DNA from: Clostridia bacterium | Lineage (GTDB): Bacteria > Bacillota > Clostridia > Oscillospirales > CAG-382 | NCBI GenBank assembly: GCA_017646185.1 | Contig: JAGCNA010000281.1 | Span: forward strand, 1-12,808 | DNA length: 12,808 nt | Direction of reading: 5' to 3' | Program-made: the position numbers and the translations under genes | In this document: piece after piece, positions 6,240 to 12,358 of the stretch | How the letters are laid out: each line of letters opens with the position of its first letter | Numbering within the stretch: position 1 is the stretch's first letter | Notes under the pieces: model-generated | Told to the model about the DNA's origin: nothing | The model's database searches: none | What the model saw: the letters and a program-made list of their open reading frames with translations, nothing else

Positions 6240-7439
6240 ATGGGCGCAAAGAAAAATAAAAAATGGATAAAGTTCAGGCACACAGTTGTTACCAATCTGC
6301 TGTTCCTTGTCATTTATCCTTATTCCCGCATTAAGTACGGCATTAAAATAGAAAAAATTGCGGATCCGAAAAGGCAGTATCTTGTGCTGTTAAACCATCA
6401 GACCCCCTTTGATCAGTTTTTTGTGGGTATGTCCTTCAACCGCAAGACAATGTATTATCTTGCTACCGAGGATATCTTTTCCAAAGGCTTTGTTTCCAAG
6501 CTGATCAAATTTCTCGCCGCGCCCATTCCCATAAAAAAACAAACGACAGATATAAAAGCGGTTATGACCTGTCTCCGTGTTGCCAGAGAGGGCGGCAGTA
6601 TAGTTATTGCGCCGGAGGGCAACCGTACTTACAGCGGACGTACCGAATATATGAACCCCGCCATAGTTTCCTTGGCAAAAAAGCTTTCTCTTCCCATAGC
6701 GCTGTACCGTCTTGAGGGAGGTTACGGTGTCCAGCCCCGTTGGAGCGACGTTACCCGAAAAGGCGAAATGAGAGGGTATGTTTCCCGCGTTATCGAGCCT
6801 GAAGAATACAAGGCTATGTCCGATGATCAGCTTTATGAATGTATAAAAGAAGGACTGTACGTAAACGAAGGAACAGCAGACGGTAAGTTTTTCCACAAAA
6901 ACCGCGCAAATTATCTTGAGCGTTGTATATACGTTTGTCCTTTCTGCGGTCTTTCCGAATTCCACAGCAGTGGTGCTTTTATAAAATGCTGCAAATGCGG
7001 CAGGGAAGCGGAGTATACCGTAACCAAGGAGTTCAAGGGCGTGGGATACGAGCATCCCTTCCGTTTCGTTGCGGATTGGTATGATTATCAGGAGCAATAC
7101 ATAAATTCTCTTAATACCACGGATTTTACAGAATCTCCTCTGTATACCGAAAATACAAAGCTTTACCGTATCATTCCATACAAAAACAGATATCTTTTAA
7201 AAAAGGATGCGACAGTTTCTCTTTACGGCGACCGTATCACGGTAAACGAACTTGTTTTTGATTTCGCTTCCGTTTCCCAGGTTTCGGTATTGGGAAAAAA
7301 CAAGCTGAATATATATTACGGAGATAATTTATACCAGCTTAAAGGAAGTGAGCGATTTAACGCTTTGAAATATTTGCATTTTTATTACCGCTATAAAAAT
7401 ATTACAGGAGAAAACAATGATAAATTTTTGGGACTTTAG
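6240..7439 (+). CDS. Lysophospholipid (1-acylglycerol-3-phosphate) acyltransferase-like protein with zinc ribbon and C-terminal extension
   Basis: A 399-residue multidomain protein. Residues 45-215 are a PlsC-type acyltransferase domain: NHQTPFD (52-58, catalytic H53 and D58) and PEGNRT (125-130). This family transfers an acyl chain to a lysophospholipid or related acceptor at the membrane. Residues about 233-253 form a zinc ribbon with CPFC (233-236) and C250/C253 (C251 adjacent). Residues about 265-399 are beta-strand-rich with no motif I can name firmly; a PH- or GRAM-like fold is possible. A hydrophobic stretch near residues 18-28 may anchor it. ATG 6240 was chosen because the promoter at 6172-6200 excludes ATG 6138 and because good homology begins after it; its ribosome-binding site (GGGG, 6227-6230) is weak. 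The end overlaps the symporter gene by 23 bases. Confidence 0.83.
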   Translation: MGAKKNKKWIKFRHTVVTNLLFLVIYPYSRIKYGIKIEKIADPKRQYLVLLNHQTPFDQFFVGMSFNRKTMYYLATEDIFSKGFVSKLIKFLAAPIPIKKQTTDIKAVMTCLRVAREGGSIVIAPEGNRTYSGRTEYMNPAIVSLAKKLSLPIALYRLEGGYGVQPRWSDVTRKGEMRGYVSRVIEPEEYKAMSDDQLYECIKEGLYVNEGTADGKFFHKNRANYLERCIYVCPFCGLSEFHSSGAFIKCCKCGREAEYTVTKEFKGVGYEHPFRFVADWYDYQEQYINSLNTTDFTESPLYTENTKLYRIIPYKNRYLLKKDATVSLYGDRITVNELVFDFASVSQVSVLGKNKLNIYYGDNLYQLKGSERFNALKYLHFYYRYKNITGENNDKFLGL

Positions 7440-8799
7440 TGTTTGGGGCAGCTTTATGCTGTTTGCAGTGCTTCTCGGAAGCCTGCTGGTTGCAAACATA
7501 CTTAAAAAATCCGTACCGTTTTTGGAAAAATCTCTTATTCCCACGTCTGTTCTGGGCGGCGTAATATTGCTGGCCGTGGCGTTTGTATATAAGCTTATTA
7601 CCGACGATGTGTTGTTTGATACTGCGTTTTTCGGCGGTAACGGCTCTGCCACGCTGGAAACACTTACATACCACACACTGGCGCTGGGCTTCATAGCCAC
7701 CGCATTAAAGACTACGGGCGGCAAGCTTAACAAAAAGCGCACTTCCGAAATTTTCAATACCGGCGTTACCACCGTTGGAACCTATCTTTTGCAGGCGCTT
7801 TTGGGTATGGGAATAACTATGGTTGCCGCACTTGTTATAGACGAATTTTTCGCCGCCTCCGGAATTCTTCTCGCCTTCGGCTTCGGTCAGGGTACAGGTC
7901 AGGCAATGAATTACGGCGGTATATACGAAAGCGATTTCGGCTTTGTGGGCGGCAAAAGCTTTGGACTTACCATAGCGGCAATCGGCTTCCTTTGCGCCAG
8001 CATCGGCGGTGTTATACATCTTAACATCCTTCGCAGAAAAGGAAAGATAAAGGTGGTAAACACCGGCAAAAGCTCCATTATCCACAGCGAAATACAATCG
8101 GAAAACGAAATTCCCATGCAGGAAAGCATGGATAAAATGACAGTGCAAATAGCCCTTATGGCTGTTTCTTATCTGTTTGCATATATGCTTATGTTCGGGC
8201 TCGGCCACCTTTTGCCGGGAATGAAATCTGTCGTTTACGGTTTTAACTTCCTTTTGGGTGTGCTTTGTGCTACCTTGGTAAAAACCGTTCTTAATTTCCT
8301 CAACAAGAAGAAGCTGGTGAAAAGACAGTATACAAATAACTTCCTCTTGACCCGTGCAGGCAACTTTTTCTTTGATATTATGGTGGTTGCGGGTATCGCC
8401 GCCATCCGCCTTGATATGCTTGAAAAATATTGGGGAATTATTGCCATTCTCGTTGTTGTGGGTACAGTCGCTACCTACGCTTACAATCGTTTCGTTGCAA
8501 AAACTCTTTTCTCCGAATACGCAGAAGAACAGTTCCTTGCAATGTACGGTATGCTTACCGGCACCGCATCTACCGGTGTTATACTTCTCCGCGAAATAGA
8601 CGGCGAATTCCGCACCCCCGTTTCGGATAATCTGGTTTACCAGAATTTCCCTGCAATAGTTTTCGGATTCCCTATGATGCTTCTTGCAACCCTCGCACCC
8701 AAGAAGCCCTTGCTTACTCTTATTCTTTTTGGAGTGCTGTTTTTGGTAATGAATGTAATGCTGTTCAGAAGCTATATATTCAAAAGAAAGAAAAAATAA
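7417..8799 (+). CDS. GltS-like sodium/glutamate-type symporter
   Basis: A 460-residue polytopic inner-membrane protein with roughly ten or more hydrophobic segments in two halves, joined by a hydrophilic cytosolic linker (about 205-240). It matches the sodium:glutamate symporter (ESS/GltS) layout: FLEKSLIPTSVLGG in the N-terminal half, then two glycine-rich segments resembling re-entrant loops, GFGQGTGQ (155-162) and TGTASTG (381-387). It is longer than E. coli GltS (about 400 residues) and clearly divergent, so sodium coupling is likely from the family but glutamate as substrate is only a guess. AGGAG at 7406-7410 supports ATG 7417, which lies inside the end of the acyltransferase gene, so the two are probably co-translated. 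The functional link between acyltransferase and transporter is unclear. Confidence 0.82.
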   Translation: MINFWDFSVWGSFMLFAVLLGSLLVANILKKSVPFLEKSLIPTSVLGGVILLAVAFVYKLITDDVLFDTAFFGGNGSATLETLTYHTLALGFIATALKTTGGKLNKKRTSEIFNTGVTTVGTYLLQALLGMGITMVAALVIDEFFAASGILLAFGFGQGTGQAMNYGGIYESDFGFVGGKSFGLTIAAIGFLCASIGGVIHLNILRRKGKIKVVNTGKSSIIHSEIQSENEIPMQESMDKMTVQIALMAVSYLFAYMLMFGLGHLLPGMKSVVYGFNFLLGVLCATLVKTVLNFLNKKKLVKRQYTNNFLLTRAGNFFFDIMVVAGIAAIRLDMLEKYWGIIAILVVVGTVATYAYNRFVAKTLFSEYAEEQFLAMYGMLTGTASTGVILLREIDGEFRTPVSDNLVYQNFPAIVFGFPMMLLATLAPKKPLLTLILFGVLFLVMNVMLFRSYIFKRKKK

Positions 8800-8813
8800 A
8801 AATTAAAGCATAT

Positions 8814-8856
8814 AAAGAGAAAATACTGTATATTTATGATACACTCTTTTCTCTTT
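8814..8856 (+). terminator. Probable AT-rich terminator after the symporter gene
   Basis: AAAGAGAAAA (8814-8823) is perfectly complementary to TTTTCTCTTT (8847-8856), with a 23-base interior that holds a small GTAT/ATAC hairpin. It starts 15 bases after the stop codon. The stem is AT-rich and the loop long, so termination may be leaky. Confidence 0.5.
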
Positions 8857-8860
8857 TGTA

Positions 8861-8889
8861 TTGATTTCCCAAACGAAAAATGTTATAAT
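8861..8889 (+). promoter_or_regulatory. Sigma-A-type promoter for the ferredoxin/hydrogenase operon
   Basis: -35 TTGATT (8861-8866), a 17-base spacer and a consensus -10 TATAAT (8884-8889), with an extended -10 TG at 8881-8882. The start near 8896 leaves a leader of about 100 bases before ATG 8996. Confidence 0.82.
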
Positions 8890-8901
8890 ATATAAAATTA
8901 A

Positions 8902-8958
8902 GCAAAAACTGCGCATTTTGTTGTGAATGGTTTTTGCGGCAGATAACCGGTTTCACAA
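8902..8958 (+). promoter_or_regulatory. Structured 5' leader with two overlapping, mutually exclusive inverted repeats
   Basis: Repeat A is GCAAAAAC (8902-8909) with GTTTTTGC (8930-8937). Repeat B is TTGTGAA (8921-8927) with TTCACAA (8952-8958), plus an inner GGTT (8929-8932) with AACC (8945-8948). The two share bases 8930-8932, so both cannot form at once in RNA. Repeat B's arms equal the half-sites of the Bacillus-type Rex operator but are 24 bases apart instead of 4. The repeats are seen directly; any regulatory role is inferred. Confidence 0.45.
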
Positions 8959-8980
8959 AGCAATCATTACTTTATATGTT

Positions 8981-8987
8981 AAAGGAG
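8981..8987 (+). promoter_or_regulatory. Ribosome-binding site fixing the first ferredoxin start
   Basis: AAAGGAG, eight bases before ATG 8996. It decides the start against the in-frame ATG at 8927, which has no such site and lies inside leader repeat B. Confidence 0.8.
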
Positions 8988-8995
8988 AAACAACA

Positions 8996-9235
8996 ATGAA
9001 AGTTACAGTATGCATCGGCAGTTCTTGCCACCTTAAAGGCTCACGTAGAGTTATCGAACAGCTCCAGCGTCTCATCGGCGAGAATAATCTTGGCGATAAG
9101 GTCGAACTCTGCGGTACATTCTGTATGGGCAAATGCCAGCAGGGCGTTTGCGTTTCCGTTGACGATGCGTTCCATTCCGTAAACGCAGAGACGGTTGAAG
9201 AATTCTTTGAAAACGAAATTAAAGCAAAGGTATAA
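8996..9235 (+). CDS. Thioredoxin-like [2Fe-2S] ferredoxin (NuoE C-terminal-like), copy 1
   Basis: A 79-residue single-domain protein matching the thioredoxin-like [2Fe-2S] ferredoxin fold found at the C-terminus of NuoE/HydC/HndA subunits. The likely cluster ligands are C6, C11, C43 and C47 (CIGSSC and CMGKC). C39 and C52 are extra cysteines absent from copy 2. It lacks the N-terminal helical domain of full NuoE (about 160 residues in all), so it would be a free-standing electron carrier or a small subunit. It is the first gene of the hydrogenase operon. The likely role is passing electrons to or from the iron-sulphur protein encoded downstream; partner and direction are inferred from context only. 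The start was moved from ATG 8927 to 8996. Confidence 0.88.
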   Translation: MKVTVCIGSSCHLKGSRRVIEQLQRLIGENNLGDKVELCGTFCMGKCQQGVCVSVDDAFHSVNAETVEEFFENEIKAKV

Positions 9236-9240
9236 ATTTT

Positions 9241-9495
9241 ATGGTCATTCAGGTTTGCGTAGGCAGCTCTTGCTATCTTAAGGGGTCTTCCGAGATTGTT
9301 GAACTTTTGCAGAAATCCGTAGAAGAACACAAGCTTGAAAACGAAGTTTCTCTTACCGGCAGCTTTTGTATCGGCAAGTGCAACCGTGTGGGTGTTACCG
9401 TTCAGGTGGATGAGGATATTTACGTAGGTATCACCAAAGAAAACTTCAGAGAATTTTTTGCAGAACAGGTTCTTAAAAAATTGGAAAGGAAATGA
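9241..9495 (+). CDS. Thioredoxin-like [2Fe-2S] ferredoxin, copy 2
   Basis: An 84-residue paralogue of the gene just upstream, sharing the CxGSSCxLKGS start and the GxFCxGKC second half, with ligands C6, C11, C43 and C47 in identical register. The rest is clearly diverged, so this is an old tandem duplication rather than a recent one. C39 and C52 of copy 1 are T39 and V52 here. Only five bases separate it from copy 1, and AAAGG at 9226-9230 overlaps the previous gene's end, so translation is probably coupled. The pair may form a heterodimer or serve two different electron routes; neither can be decided from sequence. The downstream H-cluster protein starts six bases after its stop. Confidence 0.88.
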   Translation: MVIQVCVGSSCYLKGSSEIVELLQKSVEEHKLENEVSLTGSFCIGKCNRVGVTVQVDEDIYVGITKENFREFFAEQVLKKLERK

Positions 9496-9501
9496 TGGGT
9501 T

Positions 9502-11181
9502 ATGCCTAATTGCTTGACTCTTAGAAAATCAGATTGCAAAAACTGTTATAAATGTATCCGTCATTGTCCTGTTAAGGCTATTCGCTTTTCCGGAAATCAG
9601 GCACACATTATCGGCAACGAATGTATTCTTTGCGGCAGTTGCTTTGTTGTGTGTCCTCAGGATGCAAAGCAGATAGTTAACGAAACGGAAAAAGCAAAGG
9701 TGCTTTTACAAAGCGGAGCGCCTGTAATAGTAAGTCTTGCGCCTTCCTTTATCGCAAACTATGACGGTGTGGGTATCAACGCAATGCGCAAGGCGCTTAA
9801 ATCTTTGGGCTTTTATGACGTTGAGGAAACCGCGATCGGTGCCACTATCGTTAAGACAGAATACGAAAGAATGCTGCGTGAAGAGGAAAGAGATATAGTT
9901 ATTTCCTCCTGCTGTCATTCCATCAACCTTTTAATTCAAAAGCACTATCCTCAGGCGCTTGAATATCTGGCAGACGTGGTGTCTCCCATGCAGGCCCACT
10001 GCAAGTATATAAAAGCACGATATCCGGAAGCAAAAACTGTTTTCATCGGCCCTTGCGTTGCAAAAAAAGACGAAGCAGAGCATTACGAAGGAATTGTTGA
10101 TGCGGTGCTTACCTTTGAGGAGCTTACCCAGTGGCTTAACGAAGAGAATATCACTCTCTCCAAAGAAATGGACAGCGACCCCAACAGCCGCGCCCGTTTC
10201 TTCCCCACCACAGGCGGTGTGTTAAAGACTATGGCGCAGGATGCGCCCGGCTATACCTATATCGCTCTTGACGGGGTAGATAATTGTATTGCCGCCCTCA
10301 AGGATATTATCGACGGCAACATTCATAAATGCTTTATCGAAATGTCTGCCTGCGTCGGAAGCTGTATGGGCGGTCCGGTTATGGAAAAATACCACCGCAC
10401 GGAAACCATAAAGGATTATATCGCCATTGCCAATTATGCGGGCGAAAAGGATTTCGTGGTTTCTCAGCCCAAGGCTATAGAGCTTAAGAAGAGCTTTGAA
10501 CATATCGAGCAGCGTTATCAGACTCCCTCTGAAATGGAAATTTATGACGTGCTTCGCCAGATGGGCAAGTTCAAGCCCTCTCAGGAGCTTAACTGCGGTT
10601 CCTGCGGTTATAACACCTGCAGAGAAAAGGCAATAGCAATTATTCACGGCAAGGCGGAAATTTCCATGTGTCTGCCTTATCTTAAGAGTAAAGCCGAAAG
10701 CTTTTCGGATATCATCGTTAACAATTCTCCTAACGGTCTTATCCTTCTTAACGAAAATCTTGAAGTACAGCAAATAAACGCTTCCGCAAAGAGATTGATG
10801 AATATCCGTTCTTCTTCGGATATACTGGGAGATCAGGTAGTTCGTATACTGGATCCTTCCGTGTTTATGAACGTTTTGCGCACGGGACGTGACGTGATTG
10901 GTCAGCGGGTATATCTGGCGGAATACAAACGCTTCGTAGAGCAGTCCGTAGTGCACGACAAGGCTTCTCACCTTATGGTAGCTATTATGCGTGATATTAC
11001 CGACGAGCAAAATGAGCGTGAAAAGAAAGAAAATATCAGCCGTCAGACTATCGAAGTTGCAGACAAGGTAGTGGACAAGCAAATGCGTATCGTTCAGGAG
11101 ATCGCGTCTCTTCTGGGAGAAACCGCCGCAGAAACAAAAATTGCGCTGGCAAAATTGAAGGAGTCCATCCAAGATGAATGA
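9502..11181 (+). CDS. Divergent [FeFe]-hydrogenase-like H-cluster protein with FeS and PAS domains (putative redox/H2 sensor)
   Basis: A 559-residue cytoplasmic iron-sulphur protein. In order: two [4Fe-4S] ferredoxin motifs (C12, C15, C18, C22 and C41, C44, C47, C51); a hydrogenase large-subunit domain (about 70-345); an FeS-type four-cysteine motif (C365, C368, C373, C390); a PAS-like domain (about 403-500); and a charged, probably coiled-coil tail (500-559). The H-cluster motifs are altered: SSCCHSI (135-141) instead of TSCCPxW, PCVAKKDE (184-191) nearly canonical, and EMSACVGSCMGGP (280-292) without the GGGQ end. All cysteines normally ligating the cluster still have counterparts (C138, C185, C284, C288), as do the proton-relay Cys (C137) and the Lys (K188). 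Such PAS-fused proteins are described as sensory hydrogenases. Its stop overlaps the phosphatase start by eight bases. Sensing rather than bulk catalysis is inferred. Confidence 0.87.
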   Translation: MPNCLTLRKSDCKNCYKCIRHCPVKAIRFSGNQAHIIGNECILCGSCFVVCPQDAKQIVNETEKAKVLLQSGAPVIVSLAPSFIANYDGVGINAMRKALKSLGFYDVEETAIGATIVKTEYERMLREEERDIVISSCCHSINLLIQKHYPQALEYLADVVSPMQAHCKYIKARYPEAKTVFIGPCVAKKDEAEHYEGIVDAVLTFEELTQWLNEENITLSKEMDSDPNSRARFFPTTGGVLKTMAQDAPGYTYIALDGVDNCIAALKDIIDGNIHKCFIEMSACVGSCMGGPVMEKYHRTETIKDYIAIANYAGEKDFVVSQPKAIELKKSFEHIEQRYQTPSEMEIYDVLRQMGKFKPSQELNCGSCGYNTCREKAIAIIHGKAEISMCLPYLKSKAESFSDIIVNNSPNGLILLNENLEVQQINASAKRLMNIRSSSDILGDQVVRILDPSVFMNVLRTGRDVIGQRVYLAEYKRFVEQSVVHDKASHLMVAIMRDITDEQNEREKKENISRQTIEVADKVVDKQMRIVQEIASLLGETAAETKIALAKLKESIQDE

Positions 11182-12346
11182 TTTATGTGCTGATATCGGT
11201 TATAAGAGTATAAATCATTTCGGTGAACAGCTTTGCGGCGACCACGTGGATATTGTGGAACCCGGTGATAACTCTACCGTTGTCGTCCTGTCCGACGGAT
11301 TGGGAAGCGGAGTAAAGGCGAGCATACTTTCCACCCTTACTTCAAAGATAATTTCCACAATGCTTTCCGAAGGCTTGTCCTTGGAAGAGTGCGTAGAAAC
11401 TATTGCCGCCACCTTGCCCGTTTGCTCTGTCCGCGGCGTGGCATATTCCACCTTCACTATTATACATCTTAAAAACAACCAAAGCGCCGAGCTTATTCAG
11501 TACGATAACCCCCACGCTATCATTATCCGTGATGAGCAGGTCTGGGATTATCCCAAAACAGAAATGAATATCGGCGGCAAAAAAATATATAAATCCGTAA
11601 TAAAGCTTCAGGAAAACGATATTTTCGTTGCAATGAGCGACGGATGCCCCCACGCGGGTATAGGTATAACCTATAATTTCGGCTGGAAGAGAGAAAACAT
11701 TGCAGAATTTATGCAAACTCTTTCCCACGCAGGATATACCGCAAAGACCTTGTCCACAATGCTTGTGGACGAGTGCGATAAGCTTTACGGCTTTCAGCCC
11801 GGTGATGATGCCACCGCATGCGTTGTCCGTATAAGAAAGAGAGAGCCTATGAATATGCTGTTCGGCCCTCCCTCCAACAGAGACGACGCAGACCGTATGA
11901 TGTCTCTTTTCTTCTCCAAGGAAGGCAAGCATATCATCTGCGGAGGAACCACCTCGTCTATTGCGGCAAAATTCCTGCGCAAGCCCTTACGCGCCAGCCT
12001 TAACTTCGAAATGGGGGATATACCTCCCATCGCAGAGATAGAGGGGGTAGACCTTGTTACCGAAGGTGTTATTACCGTTAACAAGGTGCTTGAATACGCC
12101 AAGGATTATCTGGGCGAAAACAAGTATTACAGCCATTGGAGCTATAAACGGGACGGTGCGTCCCTTATATGCCGTTTGCTGTTTGAGGAAGCAACGGATA
12201 TTAACTTTTACGTGGGAAGGGCAGTCAACCCCGCCCACCAGAATCCCGATCTGCCGATCAATTTCAATATCAAAATGAATTTGGTGGAGGAGCTTTCGGC
12301 TTGCCTCAAAAAAATGGGAAAAAGAATAAAAGTCAGTTATTTCTAA
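11174..12346 (+). CDS. SpoIIE/PP2C-type serine/threonine phosphatase with C-terminal extension
   Basis: A 390-residue protein. Residues about 1-222 form a SpoIIE-like PP2C phosphatase domain with metal-binding aspartates D23 (GDH), D41-G42 (LSDGLGSG), D156 (MSDG) and D211-D212 (GDDAT). These Mn/Mg-dependent enzymes dephosphorylate serine or threonine, often on anti-sigma-factor antagonists. Residues about 225-390 form an extension I cannot name; it contains ICGGTTSSIAAKFL (255-268) and is otherwise mixed alpha/beta. There is no transmembrane segment or sensor domain of its own, so sensing is probably supplied in trans by the PAS hydrogenase-like protein whose gene it overlaps; AAGGAG at 11158-11163 serves ATG 11174. 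No anti-sigma factor or kinase partner lies inside the window, so the target is unknown. The next gene starts 12 bases after its stop. Confidence 0.87.
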   Translation: MNDLCADIGYKSINHFGEQLCGDHVDIVEPGDNSTVVVLSDGLGSGVKASILSTLTSKIISTMLSEGLSLEECVETIAATLPVCSVRGVAYSTFTIIHLKNNQSAELIQYDNPHAIIIRDEQVWDYPKTEMNIGGKKIYKSVIKLQENDIFVAMSDGCPHAGIGITYNFGWKRENIAEFMQTLSHAGYTAKTLSTMLVDECDKLYGFQPGDDATACVVRIRKREPMNMLFGPPSNRDDADRMMSLFFSKEGKHIICGGTTSSIAAKFLRKPLRASLNFEMGDIPPIAEIEGVDLVTEGVITVNKVLEYAKDYLGENKYYSHWSYKRDGASLICRLLFEEATDINFYVGRAVNPAHQNPDLPINFNIKMNLVEELSACLKKMGKRIKVSYF

Positions 12347-12358
12347 GGAGTAATTGCT

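Noticed and set aside
8921..8958. A genuine Rex operator
   Set aside because: The half-sites are perfect, but the 24-base gap is incompatible with the known 4-base spacing, so it is kept only as a structural observation and not called as a Rex site.
8927..8995. N-terminal 23-codon extension of the first ferredoxin from ATG 8927
   Set aside because: There is no ribosome-binding site there, while ATG 8996 has AAAGGAG at ideal spacing and gives the same N-terminus length as the paralogue.
4899..12353. The same 15-base string (TTATTTCTAAGGAGT) at two gene junctions, near 4899-4913 and 12339-12353
   Set aside because: Both are a Phe codon plus a TAA stop fused with an AAGGAG ribosome-binding site. 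Shared function of each part explains the match; there is no sign of a mobile repeat.
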